11,015 nt of DNA, taken from DATKYV01 sp035528275 (GTDB taxonomy: Bacteria; Acidobacteriota; Terriglobia; UBA7540). Both the position numbers and the translations under genes were made by a program. Numbering within the stretch: position 1 is the stretch's first letter; each line of letters begins with the position of its first letter. The notes below the pieces were generated by a model that made no database searches, was not told the DNA's origin, and saw only the letters and a program-made list of their open reading frames with translations. Shown piece by piece: positions 1 through 6,727 of the stretch. The stretch lies in the NCBI GenBank assembly GCA_035528275.1, contig DATKYV010000283.1, positions 1 to 11,015 of the forward strand, in the 5' to 3' direction.

Positions 1-1
1 T

Positions 2-244
2 GGTGCACGGGAGGTGGTGCAAGAAGTAGTCCGGGAATGGTTCGAGCAACAACTCATTGAAGCCGTAATTGGTACCCAGGCACTCCGGGGTGCTCTCAAC
101 TGGAACGTTGACGACTTGCAGGCGGCTTGGTCTCAAGAGGCGTTGACGGCGGCAGTGATGCCACGCTACCACATCGACATAGCAATCAAGCGAGCGCTGG
201 GTGCAAAACTGGGGACGCTAAAGGAGAAGGCGTCCACAAACTAA
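2..244 (+). CDS. C-terminal fragment of an unrecognised protein (5' end outside window)
   Basis: The reading frame is open from the first complete codon at position 2 to a TAA at 242-244, with no stop before the left edge, so this is the tail of a longer gene. A GTG at 14 could serve as a start but has no convincing ribosome binding site, so I treat it as internal. About 80 residues are visible, rich in Ala, Glu, Leu and Val and predicted to be mostly helical, with segments such as WFEQQLIEAVIGTQAL and AVMPRYHIDIAIKRALG and a Lys-rich end. I recognise no catalytic motif. The helical amphipathic character would suit the C-terminal accessory part of a large ATPase or regulator, but that is a guess. 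No downstream gene is close enough to form an operon with it. Confidence 0.6.
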   Translation, partial: GAREVVQEVVREWFEQQLIEAVIGTQALRGALNWNVDDLQAAWSQEALTAAVMPRYHIDIAIKRALGAKLGTLKEKASTN

Positions 245-276
245 TTTACCACCCGTTGGATCGTTTAAGCATCATT

Positions 277-306
277 GTGGCGGTGGCCACGCCACCCGCG
301 GGTGGC
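277..306. repeat. Overlapping palindromes, including a perfect 16-bp palindrome
   Basis: GCCACCCG (291-298) is followed directly by its reverse complement CGGGTGGC (299-306), a perfect palindrome with no spacer. Just upstream, GTGGC (277-281) can pair with GCCAC (291-295) around the palindrome GTGGCCAC (283-290). The two foldings share 291-295 and are mutually exclusive. There is no T-tract, so this is not a standard intrinsic terminator. Confidence 0.7.
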
Positions 307-386
307 GCATACATTGCGTGGTGTGCGATGTGTGCGATCCAGAGTCCCCCTGGCGGCGCCTCCCCGGCAGGGGCGCAAGAATAAAG

Positions 387-406
387 CCCATGGCGTGAGC
401 CGTGGG
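387..406. repeat. REP-like hairpin
   Basis: CCCATGGC (387-394), loop GTGA (395-398), and GCCGTGGG (399-406) form an 8-bp stem with one G-T wobble. It lies in the same palindrome cluster as the other inverted repeats of this intergenic region. The short loop and GC-rich stem resemble REP-type extragenic palindromes. Confidence 0.55.
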
Positions 407-432
407 GTGCCGGGCCTGCCCTCTCCCCCTTT

Positions 433-462
433 CCCCCTCCCCCAAGCGGGCGGGGGAGGGGG
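433..462. repeat. Perfect 11-bp inverted repeat, C-rich/G-rich hairpin
   Basis: CCCCCTCCCCC (433-443) and GGGGGAGGGGG (452-462) are perfect reverse complements separated by the 8-base loop AAGCGGGC. No poly-T follows on either strand. The sequence is strongly strand-asymmetric (C-rich arm, then G-rich arm) and could in principle form a G-quadruplex as well as a hairpin. It is an extragenic palindrome of unknown role. Confidence 0.75.
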
Positions 463-489
463 ATCAGAAGGGGGTGGATGCATTGCTTT

Positions 490-509
490 CCCAGGGCTTG
501 CGCCCTGGG
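490..509. repeat. REP-like perfect 8-bp hairpin
   Basis: CCCAGGGC (490-497), loop TTGC (498-501) and GCCCTGGG (502-509) form a perfect 8-bp stem with a 4-base loop. A second small inverted repeat, GGCC (522-525) and GGCC (531-534), follows 12 bases later. The pair of adjacent hairpins is similar in layout to bacterial interspersed mosaic elements. From memory, palindromes of the form CCAGGG...CCCTGG recur in Acidobacteriota and related genomes; this was not checked. Confidence 0.65.
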
Positions 510-654
510 CTACATTGTTCCGGCCCTCCAGGCCTTGCGGGACGTGACAGACAGCAGCTTATGTGGCCCTTGTTGCTTCGAGCCTGCGGCCACGGCGGGC
601 TTGATGAAGAAGGCGACAAAGTCTAGAATTGCATCCAGAATTCCCAGCAAACAC

Positions 655-659
655 GGAGG
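655..659 (+). promoter_or_regulatory. Shine-Dalgarno deciding the start at 665
   Basis: GGAGG lies 5 bases before the ATG at 665. A frame-consistent TTG at 629 would lengthen the protein by 12 residues but has no ribosome binding site, so 665 is the better start. Confidence 0.65.
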
Positions 660-664
660 CTGCT

Positions 665-895
665 ATGGCAAAGGCAAAGAAGACGGTGGTGGGCAGGCGG
701 TTGGAAAAGGCCGCGGTCACGACGGGCAGGGAATTGGGCGCCCTGGTTGGCCGCATGGAGAGGGAAGCGCGAGAGGTTGCGCGCCAGAGCGACAAGATGC
801 GCAGCACGGCCCGCAAACGCTCGATCGAGCTGATGCGGCGTGCCGCCGCAAGCCTGGAGAGGCTTGCCGCGCAACTAGAAAAAACCGGATCCTGA
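665..895 (+). CDS. Small basic helical protein, 76 aa, function unknown
   Basis: The frame runs from ATG 665 to TGA 893-895. The product is about 76 residues, strongly basic and almost entirely made of helix-forming residues. It opens with a Lys/Ala-rich AKAKKTVVGRR stretch, followed by continuous amphipathic helix (ELGALVGRMEREAREVARQ and ELMRRAAASLERLAAQLEK) with heptad-like Leu/Ala spacing, so a coiled coil or helical hairpin is likely. There is no Cys, signal peptide or membrane segment. The Lys/Ala-rich start recalls the tails of histone-like nucleoid proteins, which makes DNA binding or a structural role possible, but I recognise no family. It is flanked by 420 bp of palindromic DNA upstream and 223 bp downstream, so it appears monocistronic. 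Confidence 0.7.
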   Translation: MAKAKKTVVGRRLEKAAVTTGRELGALVGRMEREAREVARQSDKMRSTARKRSIELMRRAAASLERLAAQLEKTGS

Positions 896-939
896 TAGAT
901 GGTGGAAGGCGACGCCGATCGATTGAGGGTTGGGGGAAA

Positions 940-957
940 CCTCGGCTCTTGCCGACG
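940..957 (+). repeat. Short hairpin downstream of the small basic protein gene
   Basis: TCGGC (942-946), loop TCTT and GCCGA (951-955) form a perfect 5-bp stem, 47 bases after the stop codon. No run of T follows, so any terminator role would have to be Rho-assisted. Low confidence. Confidence 0.25.
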
Positions 958-1081
958 GGCTGGATGGATCTGTCGCCGCTCTCGAACCAGCGCCCGGAGA
1001 GTTTGCATTCGACTTCTCCTTCGATAATGTCATCCCGCGGAATTCGCCTGCGAAGGTTCTCCCTCACAGTTCAGTCCGTTG

Positions 1082-1087
1082 TAGAAT
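1082..1087 (+). promoter_or_regulatory. Possible -10 element of the msrP promoter
   Basis: TAGAAT at 1082-1087 matches the sigma70 -10 consensus at 5 of 6 positions and lies about 32 bases before the msrP ATG. The best -35 candidate, TTCTCC at 1057-1062, is poor and its 19-base spacer is long. Tentative. Confidence 0.3.
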
Positions 1088-1118
1088 AGGGGCATCCTTG
1101 ATTGGGGCAGGATGAAAC

Positions 1119-2084
1119 ATGTTAATCAAGATTCCCAAGGGGTGGGAAATCCCCGAGCGCCAAGTGACCCCGGAGCACGTTTACCTCAACCGCCGGAACT
1201 TCCTAGCCCGGGCCTCGGCCGGACTGGTGGCGGGCGCAGGCGGGCTGATTATGCCGGGGAACTCCGGATTCTCACTACTTGCCAGGGACGAGCCGGCGCA
1301 AGTGCTCGCTCCGCTCAAGGCGCCGCGGAACCCGGAATACAAAACCGACCGGCCCATCACCGCGGAGCGCATCGCCACCGGCTACAACAACTATTACGAG
1401 TTCACTGAGGTCAAGGATCAGGTTTGGAAGCTAGCGCAGGATTTCAAGCCTCGGCCGTGGGAGATTGAGTTCAAGGGACACATCGAGAAGCCGTTCAAAA
1501 TCGATGTCGATGACCTGATCAAGAAGATGACACTCGAGGAGCGCGTCTACCGCCACCGCTGCGTCGAGCGCTGGGTGGTGGTCTTCCCTTGGATTGGATT
1601 TCCCATGAAGAAGCTCGTGGAGTTCGCCAAACCCACGTCCAAAGCGCAATATATCCGCATGGTGAGTTTCTTCCGGCCCGGCCAGGCGCCCGGACAGCGC
1701 AGTGGAACGTGGGAGCGCTTCTGGCCCTACTATGAGCGCCTGACAATGGAGGAAGCCAACAACGAGCTGGCTTTCATGGTCGTGGGCGCTTACGGCAAGA
1801 TCCTGCCCAACCAGAACGGCTCGCCCATGCGCCTGCACACGCCGTGGAAGTACGGCTTCAAGAGCATCAAGGCCATCACCAAGTTCGAGTTCGTGGAGAA
1901 ACAGCCGCCAACTTTCTGGCACACTGCCGTGCCCGACGAATACGATTTCGAGGCGAACGTCAATCCGAACAAGCCGCACCCGCGCTGGTCGCAGGCGCGC
2001 GAACAACTCGTCGAGACGGGCGAAACCGTCCCGACCAAGCTGTACAACGGGTACGAGAAATACGTCGCGTATCTTTACAAATAG
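1119..2084 (+). CDS. msrP: Periplasmic methionine-sulfoxide reductase catalytic subunit MsrP (YedY family)
   Basis: MsrP is a molybdopterin enzyme that reduces methionine sulfoxide in periplasmic proteins, repairing oxidative damage. The 321-residue product carries a twin-arginine signal: NRRNFLA at residues 24-30, then a hydrophobic Ala/Gly segment to about residue 55, so it is exported folded with its cofactor. Matches to E. coli MsrP are seen throughout: TGYNNYYEF (87-95, with the conserved cofactor-region Asn), the molybdenum-ligand cysteine Cys148 in YRHRCVERW (144-152), PWIGFPMKKL (157-166), NGSPMRLHTPWKYGFKSIK (233-251), and the C-terminal HPRWSQA and NGYEKYVAYLY segments. Cys148 is the only cysteine. 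AGGA at 1109-1112, six bases before the ATG, supports the start. The usual partner gene for the heme membrane subunit MsrQ is not adjacent; a DinB-like gene follows after 158 bp. Confidence 0.95.
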   Translation: MLIKIPKGWEIPERQVTPEHVYLNRRNFLARASAGLVAGAGGLIMPGNSGFSLLARDEPAQVLAPLKAPRNPEYKTDRPITAERIATGYNNYYEFTEVKDQVWKLAQDFKPRPWEIEFKGHIEKPFKIDVDDLIKKMTLEERVYRHRCVERWVVVFPWIGFPMKKLVEFAKPTSKAQYIRMVSFFRPGQAPGQRSGTWERFWPYYERLTMEEANNELAFMVVGAYGKILPNQNGSPMRLHTPWKYGFKSIKAITKFEFVEKQPPTFWHTAVPDEYDFEANVNPNKPHPRWSQAREQLVETGETVPTKLYNGYEKYVAYLYK

Positions 2085-2242
2085 AGGCCGCGGTGGCGCC
2101 CGGGACTGCCTTCGGTTTTCGTCGCCAGCCGCGCGGCGCCGCAGGATCATGACGCCTCCGCGGGCAGCGACGGTTCGATTCCGGCTCAAGAAGTCTTCTG
2201 CGCTCGACCCCTGATGCAACTGACTGAAGGAGGAAACCAAGC
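2085..2242 (+). other. msrP-dinB intergenic region
   Basis: These 158 bases are GC-rich, with several short self-complementary stretches but no T-tract terminator and no clear -10/-35 pair. GGTTCGATTCC at 2172-2182 resembles a tRNA T-loop but does not belong to a tRNA. It ends with a strong Shine-Dalgarno, AAGGAGGA (2227-2234), for the DinB gene. Confidence 0.5.
2227..2234 (+). promoter_or_regulatory. Strong Shine-Dalgarno deciding a GTG start
   Basis: AAGGAGGA is a near-perfect anti-16S match, 8 bases before the GTG at 2243. It fixes GTG as the initiation codon of the DinB-like gene. Confidence 0.85.
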
Positions 2243-2725
2243 GTGTCCAAACTTAAAGCGTACTTGTCAACTTGGGAAAAGGAATTCAAGACGACCTTGC
2301 GCGTTTTCGATAGCTATCCTTCCGACCGTCTCAACTATCGCCCGCACGAGAAATCCAAGACCGCCCATGAACTGATGTGGACCATCGCCCACGAAGAAGG
2401 AGAATTCATCGGCGGCTGCCTGCGAGGGACCATCCAATTCCGCGCCCAAAAGCCTCCCAAGACCAAGGAGGCCCTCATCCGCGCATACAAGAAGGAGCAC
2501 GCTGCCACGGTGAAGAAAGTCAGGAAAGCGGGAGAGGAACTGTTCTCGCGGACTATCAAGTTCTATGTCGCCAAAGGCAAGATGGGAGAAGTCAAGGTCG
2601 GGGACATGCTCTGGATACTGCTTCACGACCAGATCCATCACCGCGGGCAGTTGAGCGTCTACCTGCGACTGGTCGGCGCCAAAGTGCCCTCCATCTATGG
2701 CCCATCGGCCGACGAGCCCTGGTAG
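2243..2725 (+). CDS. DinB-family (YfiT-like four-helix) putative metal-dependent protein
   Basis: The product of 160 residues has the size and organisation of DinB/DUF664-type proteins, cytoplasmic four-helix bundles with a metal-binding histidine triad. Likely ligands are His50 (in WTIAHEEGEF, end of the second helix) and His128 and His132 (in LLHDQIHHRGQL), a pattern diagnostic of the superfamily. The typical tail YLRLVGAKVPSIYGPSADE follows. Some members act as mycothiol or bacillithiol transferases, or as thiol-dependent hydrolases, but most are uncharacterised, so the substrate here is unknown. Despite the name, a role in DNA damage is not established for the family. The gene follows msrP on the same strand with a 158-bp gap; co-transcription is possible but no sequence signal shows it. 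Confidence 0.88.
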   Translation: MSKLKAYLSTWEKEFKTTLRVFDSYPSDRLNYRPHEKSKTAHELMWTIAHEEGEFIGGCLRGTIQFRAQKPPKTKEALIRAYKKEHAATVKKVRKAGEELFSRTIKFYVAKGKMGEVKVGDMLWILLHDQIHHRGQLSVYLRLVGAKVPSIYGPSADEPW

Positions 2726-2826
2726 TACCCCGCGAAGTTCACCGGGCGTGGGCGGAATACAGTGCGGATCAGGCGATTTCCGGCAGTCCTCAGGGTGGGG
2801 CTTGCATTTCGGCAGGGTTGGGCGTA

Positions 2827-2847
2827 GGTCCGAGATGAAGCCGGACC
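2827..2847 (+). repeat. Hairpin between the DinB gene and the small membrane protein gene
   Basis: GGTCCG (2827-2832) and CGGACC (2842-2847) form a perfect 6-bp stem around a 9-base loop. It is about 100 bases after the DinB stop and 47 bases before the next ATG. It lacks a T-tract; it may be a transcript-stabilising or Rho-assisted end, or a leader hairpin of the next gene. Confidence 0.35.
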
Positions 2848-2893
2848 CACTGGCGGACACTTGGCCCCTCCCTCGCCGCGAAAGGACCCTGCC

Positions 2894-3148
2894 ATGAACA
2901 ACATGATCCTCCTTGAAATCGTGGGGGTATTGGCTGCCTGGACTGTGGCTGGCTACGCCATCTGGCGCTGGGGGCCGGGCACCCGGCGACGCTCGGTGCG
3001 CTGCCCGGAGAAGAAGATTCGCGCCGTGGTCATGGCAAATCAATCGGAGGCCGAATTCGGCTGCTTGCGTGTGACGGACATCAGCGCCTGCTCATTGCTT
3101 CCCGGTGCGCCGGTCACCTGCGACAAGGAATGTTTGGTCCGACTGTAG
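2894..3148 (+). CDS. Small membrane-anchored cysteine-rich protein, 84 aa, function unknown
   Basis: ATG 2894 is preceded by AAAGGA (2881-2886, 7-base gap), which I prefer to an upstream in-frame TTG at 2861 that has no ribosome binding site. Residues 4-25 form one hydrophobic segment, followed by a basic stretch (TRRRSVR at 30-36), so an N-out/C-in single-span topology is expected with the C-terminal part in the cytoplasm. That part holds five cysteines: Cys37 (in VRCPE), Cys57, Cys66 (in ISACSLLP), Cys76 and Cys80 (in TCDKECL). The CxxxC at 76-80 plus CP at 37-38 suggests metal or Fe-S binding, or redox chemistry. I have an impression of similar short proteins, with RCP...DCS...CD..CL patterns, in Acidobacteriota, but know no function. 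Confidence 0.75.
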   Translation: MNNMILLEIVGVLAAWTVAGYAIWRWGPGTRRRSVRCPEKKIRAVVMANQSEAEFGCLRVTDISACSLLPGAPVTCDKECLVRL

Positions 3149-3224
3149 GCAGAGCCGAGATTCGAATTCGCCGGTAATAGAAGTGCGCTCACAATGACGC
3201 CGAGGGGTAAGGCGCGCCTCCATC

Positions 3225-3236
3225 CACCCGCGGGTG
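3225..3236. repeat. 12-bp perfect palindrome shared with 293-304
   Basis: CACCCGCGGGTG is its own reverse complement and occurs identically at 293-304, both times in intergenic DNA. It lies in the 125-bp gap between the convergent small membrane protein gene and the receptor gene. A wider, weaker inverted repeat, CACAATG (3190-3196) with CATTGTG (3254-3260), surrounds it. No T-tract is present. Confidence 0.5.
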
Positions 3237-3273
3237 CATCCCTTCAGGCAGACCATTGTGCCCTCGCCAAACC

Positions 3274-6200
3274 CTACCAATTCAATCGCAGCGAAAACTG
3301 GATCTGCCGCGAATTCTGCGCCGAGTTGATGCGGCCGAAATTCGACGTGGCGAAGATCAATCCGGGTCGGTCAAAGTTCGGGTGATTGGTCAGGTTGAAG
3401 ACATCCGTCCGGAACACCAGATTCACACGTTCGGAGAGGCGCTCGTGGCGTTCCAGGCTGAGGTCGAAGTTATTGAAATCAGGTCCGGTGATCACGTTGC
3501 GGCCTTCGTTGCCGGAAATGCTGAAGGCACCGAACGCGTCGAAGAAAATCGGTGGCGGCTGGAAGGCTTCGGTATTGAACCAGCGCTGCGGGTCGCGCTG
3601 GCTGCCGGGCAGATTCGGACTGGCAATCAGATCCGGACGGTCTGTCCCGTTTGAGCCCGTACCGCTCAGAGCCGTGGGCAGGATTGCGGTCATCGGCTGG
3701 CCGGTTTGGAGTGTGAGGATGCTCGCCAGTTGCCACCGGCCAAGGACCTTCGCCGCGATTCCATCTTTCAGCCATCGACGGTCAGGGCCAAAGGGGAGTT
3801 CCCAGGTGCTGGAAAGCACGAACCGCTGGCGAACGTCAAAATCGGAGAGCCCACGCTCCCCAGCCAAGTTGTAATTGTCCTGCGCCTGATTGGTCCCGTT
3901 CAGTCCGGAGGCCGTGTCGATAGACTTGCCGAATGTGTATCCAGCCACAAAAGAGACCCCAAGCGCGAAGCGGCGTTCCAAGCGCGCGATCAGGGCGCTG
4001 TAATTCGAATTGACGTCAGTGGCGCGCACGAACTGGTTCGAGCCGGGCTGAGGGTGATTGCCGCGACGCTCGCCGGGGAGATTCGGCAGACCTTGATTCT
4101 GAAGCGCCCGGCGCGGCAGCTTGCGGCCTGATGACCCGGCGTAGCTGAGCGAGAGGACCGTGTGGGGCGTCAGCAGGCGTTCGAGCGACAGGCTCCACTC
4201 GTACACGTAGCCGTTGCGGATGTCGGGCGGGGATGAGACGGCCACCGGCGGAGAATTGCCCAACTGATAGGCGAGTTCGTAGCTCAACTGAGCGGGCGCC
4301 CAGGGCTGCCCGCAGGCACCTGGGCCATAAAAGCGGCAGAGGTCGAGGCCGAACAGGAACTCGGTGATGGGCGCGCTCAGGCGCGTTTCCGCGGCGTAGT
4401 CGAGCTCGCCCAGGGAATTGAACACGCCAAAGCCGCCGCGGACCGCGGTGGTCCCGCGCCCCGTGAGGTCGTAGGCGAAGCCCAATCGCGGCGCCCACCC
4501 GGCCCAATCCGGGCGGATGAGTGAGGGGGGAAGACCCGCCTCCTGCGAGGTTATGAACTGCAATCCAAAGTTCTGTTGGAGGCTTTCGACCAGCGGATCG
4601 GCGAGGAGGGCGGCGGCCTGGCCGCGCTCATCTCGGACGATGTATCGGGTGGCGTCGCTCGGATCGAGGATGGACCCGCGGCCGTCGGCGTTGGTCGCTG
4701 GTGAAAAGAACTCCTCGCGCAGGCCGTAGCTCAGCGTCAGGCGGCGCGTGACGCGGAACTCGTCGGTGAAATAGAGACCCACGTAATTCAGCCGGTCGTT
4801 TCCCCCGGAATTGCCCGCTTGGGCGAAGGAGAGGAACGGCCGGCCCAGAAGGAAATCGGAAAATGCCGTGCCGGAAACCGACCCAAAGCCGTCGCTGAAC
4901 GAAAAAATACCCTGACCAAAGTCTTCCACCAAATAAAAGAGCCGCAGGCGGCGGACGTCCCCGCCGAACTTCAGCGTGTGCCGGCCCTTCACCCACACCA
5001 GGTTGTCGGTGAACTGGAACGTATGATTTCTGCGCACGAAGGGCTGGAAGATATCGCTGTCGCCCAGGTCAGCGTAGCCGGGGACGTTGATCGCCGGAAT
5101 GCCTCGGTTCGTGGCGCCCGGCGCGCGCGCGATCCCCAGGTTTTCCAGAAATCCGCTGTTGATATTCTCCGCTTCCTTCGTTCCCTGGAAGTAGGCGTAG
5201 CCGAATCGGAAATCGTTGATCAGCGTCGGGCGAAAAACCGACGTCACCCCCAGGGCGAGGTTTCTTCCCCGGTCGTCCTTGTTGGTCCCATAGCCGGGAG
5301 GCGCGGGAGGGTTCTGAGCGAAGGTGTTAGGGACGAAGGGAAACAGTTGATCGCCATTGAAAAAGAGAAAACGCCCGAAGATTTGATGACGGGAATTGAG
5401 TTGATGATCGAGCCGAACCAGGAACTGGTCGGTTACGACGCGCCGCGGCCCCACGTTGATGTGATTGTTGGCGCCCGGCGGAGCGTCCGGCTGATTGGGC
5501 AGCGGGACGCCATCGAGAATCGCCCGGGAAAGCGGGTTGATCATGCTCTCGGGGATCTGGTTGCCGGAGAACGCTTCACCGGTTGCGGGATCGATCAGGG
5601 TGGGGAAGGGCTCGCCGGTCAGCAGATTGATGCCGCTGAAATCCCCTCGGCGGATGTCCGCCGGAGGCAGCAGCGTAGTGTTCGTAACGCTCTGATCGAT
5701 TCGCAACCCCTCGTAGTTGGCGAAGAAGAACGTCCGGTCACGGCGAACAGGCCCACCCAGGCTCGCTCCAAACTGATTCTGGCGGAAGGGGGGAATAGGC
5801 TGGTGCGGATCATCGAAGAAATTCCGGGCGTCGAGCGCGTCGTTGCGCAGAAACTCGTAGGCGGTTCCCATGAGACGATTCGTGCCGGCGCGCGAGGCGA
5901 TATTGACTTGCGCGCCCGAGGTCAATCCCTGCTCGGCGGTGTAAGAGTTTTCCACCACGCGGAATTCCCGAATGGCGTCGATGGAAGGATTCGCCGACAG
6001 GCTGTAGGCGAACGGCTCCATGAGAGTCACGCCATCGAGCGAGAAATTGTTTCGCTCCGAGCGCTGGCCGTTCACGGAGAAACCGATGCCCAGGGCCGCA
6101 GTGTTGAATTGCTGGGTGGAGCCGTTTGGATAGGGCGGAACGGCGCCGGCGGCGAGCAGCGTCAATTGCGAAAACTGCCGCCCGTTCAATGGCAAGAGGC

Positions 6201-6663
6201 TCACGCGCTGGTTATCAATCTCATCGCCGATGGCCGGCGTGGCCGTCTGAATGAGCGGCGGAGTGGAATCGACGCGGACCTGCTCCTGGTCCCGAGCGAG
6301 CTCGAGCCTGACGTCGACGCGTGCCGTTTGGGCCACTTGAATCGTAAGCCCCTCCAAGACGCGTGCCGCGAAGCCCTGTTTGAAGACTTCCAACTCGTAC
6401 GTCCCCACAGGGACAACAGGGAAAGCGTAGAAGCCGAGTTCGCTGCTTCGGGTTTGACGCGTCTGCCCTGTGGCGGTATTCCGCAATTCCACTCGGGCGT
6501 CGGGGACGGCGGCGCCGCTGGGGTCAGTGACGGTCCCTTCAAGATTGCTGTTCCAACTCTGGGCGCGGAGGGAAACGGTGATGAATCCCGGAGCCAGCAC
6601 GATGCCAAGCAAGAGCGACAAGACTGCAGGTTGACGCAGGAGGTTTCGAACTGGTCCTTTCAA
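3274..6663 (-). CDS. Oar-like TonB-dependent outer-membrane receptor under FMN riboswitch control
   Basis: The product is 1129 residues when started at the TTG at 6663. It has a signal peptide (basic MKGPVRNLLRQ, hydrophobic core, likely cleavage after LRA near residue 34) and a carboxypeptidase-regulatory-like beta-sandwich at about 38-122 (EGTVTDPSGAAVPDARV at 42-58, typical of the fold). The TonB plug is at about 127-270, with the Oar-type motif SVNGQRSERNNFSLDG at 196-211. A long beta-barrel follows, ending in the aromatic-terminated strand QFSLRLNW. Cys776 and Cys784 could make an extracellular-loop disulfide. Oar-like receptors are abundant in Acidobacteriota and mostly lack known substrates; the FMN riboswitch in this leader predicts a flavin-related one. 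Upstream in-frame ATGs exist at 6735 and 6792, but neither has a ribosome binding site and 6792 is inside the aptamer. The gene is monocistronic in view, ending convergently 125 bp from the small membrane protein gene. Confidence 0.9.
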   Translation of the reverse strand: MKGPVRNLLRQPAVLSLLLGIVLAPGFITVSLRAQSWNSNLEGTVTDPSGAAVPDARVELRNTATGQTRQTRSSELGFYAFPVVPVGTYELEVFKQGFAARVLEGLTIQVAQTARVDVRLELARDQEQVRVDSTPPLIQTATPAIGDEIDNQRVSLLPLNGRQFSQLTLLAAGAVPPYPNGSTQQFNTAALGIGFSVNGQRSERNNFSLDGVTLMEPFAYSLSANPSIDAIREFRVVENSYTAEQGLTSGAQVNIASRAGTNRLMGTAYEFLRNDALDARNFFDDPHQPIPPFRQNQFGASLGGPVRRDRTFFFANYEGLRIDQSVTNTTLLPPADIRRGDFSGINLLTGEPFPTLIDPATGEAFSGNQIPESMINPLSRAILDGVPLPNQPDAPPGANNHINVGPRRVVTDQFLVRLDHQLNSRHQIFGRFLFFNGDQLFPFVPNTFAQNPPAPPGYGTNKDDRGRNLALGVTSVFRPTLINDFRFGYAYFQGTKEAENINSGFLENLGIARAPGATNRGIPAINVPGYADLGDSDIFQPFVRRNHTFQFTDNLVWVKGRHTLKFGGDVRRLRLFYLVEDFGQGIFSFSDGFGSVSGTAFSDFLLGRPFLSFAQAGNSGGNDRLNYVGLYFTDEFRVTRRLTLSYGLREEFFSPATNADGRGSILDPSDATRYIVRDERGQAAALLADPLVESLQQNFGLQFITSQEAGLPPSLIRPDWAGWAPRLGFAYDLTGRGTTAVRGGFGVFNSLGELDYAAETRLSAPITEFLFGLDLCRFYGPGACGQPWAPAQLSYELAYQLGNSPPVAVSSPPDIRNGYVYEWSLSLERLLTPHTVLSLSYAGSSGRKLPRRALQNQGLPNLPGERRGNHPQPGSNQFVRATDVNSNYSALIARLERRFALGVSFVAGYTFGKSIDTASGLNGTNQAQDNYNLAGERGLSDFDVRQRFVLSSTWELPFGPDRRWLKDGIAAKVLGRWQLASILTLQTGQPMTAILPTALSGTGSNGTDRPDLIASPNLPGSQRDPQRWFNTEAFQPPPIFFDAFGAFSISGNEGRNVITGPDFNNFDLSLERHERLSERVNLVFRTDVFNLTNHPNFDRPGLIFATSNFGRINSAQNSRQIQFSLRLNW

Positions 6664-6670
6664 AGGAAAT

Positions 6671-6685
6671 GCCCCTTTTCGGGGC
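6671..6685 (-). promoter_or_regulatory. Shine-Dalgarno-sequestering hairpin / weak terminator (candidate expression platform)
   Basis: On the minus strand GCCCC (6685-6681), loop GAAAA and GGGGC (6675-6671) form a perfect 5-bp stem, followed by ATTTCCTTTG. Three A residues before the stem can add pairs to the TTT after it around one bulge. The hairpin hides the ribosome binding site of the TTG start. The short pyrimidine-rich tail could also give weak termination, but sequestration fits better. Whether the aptamer controls it is inferred. Confidence 0.5.
6672..6679 (-). promoter_or_regulatory. Shine-Dalgarno of the receptor gene, buried in a hairpin
   Basis: Read on the minus strand, AAAAGGGG (6679 to 6672) lies 8 bases before the TTG at 6663 and is the only good ribosome binding site near the signal-peptide start. 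Its GGGG pairs with CCCC in the hairpin at 6671-6685. Confidence 0.6.
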
Positions 6686-6727
6686 TTTGGCGAGGCGATC
6701 AGAGGCGCACGCCACAGCAAGAGGTGA

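Larger units (their letters stand above)
245..664. other. Gene-free, palindrome-rich intergenic region
   Basis: These 420 bases between the partial gene and the small basic protein gene contain no credible gene. Open frames across it are in GC-rich repetitive DNA, have no ribosome binding site and encode Pro/Arg/Gly-rich low-complexity strings. The region holds a dense series of inverted repeats (277-306, 387-406, 433-462, 490-509, 522-534), listed separately. The Shine-Dalgarno of the next gene is at 655-659. I see no convincing promoter. Confidence 0.7.

Noticed and set aside
433..462. Intrinsic terminator for the partial gene at 2-244
   Set aside because: The hairpin is strong, but no T-run follows on either strand and it lies almost 190 bp beyond the stop.
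1003..1028. TTGCAT...GATAAT promoter-like pair upstream of msrP
   Set aside because: The spacer is only 14 bases, too short for a sigma70 promoter.
478..1089. 203-codon + strand frame
   Set aside because: It runs through the palindrome cluster and out of frame across the small basic protein, which has its own ribosome binding site; no recognisable domain.
2168..2190. tRNA-like T-loop GGTTCGATTCC
   Set aside because: The presumed T-stem has a mismatch, and no acceptor, D or anticodon arm can be placed upstream, so there is no tRNA cloverleaf.
1431..2240. 269-codon minus-strand frame over msrP
   Set aside because: It is antisense to the unmistakable MsrP coding sequence and shows Arg/Leu/Val-rich shadow composition with no motif.
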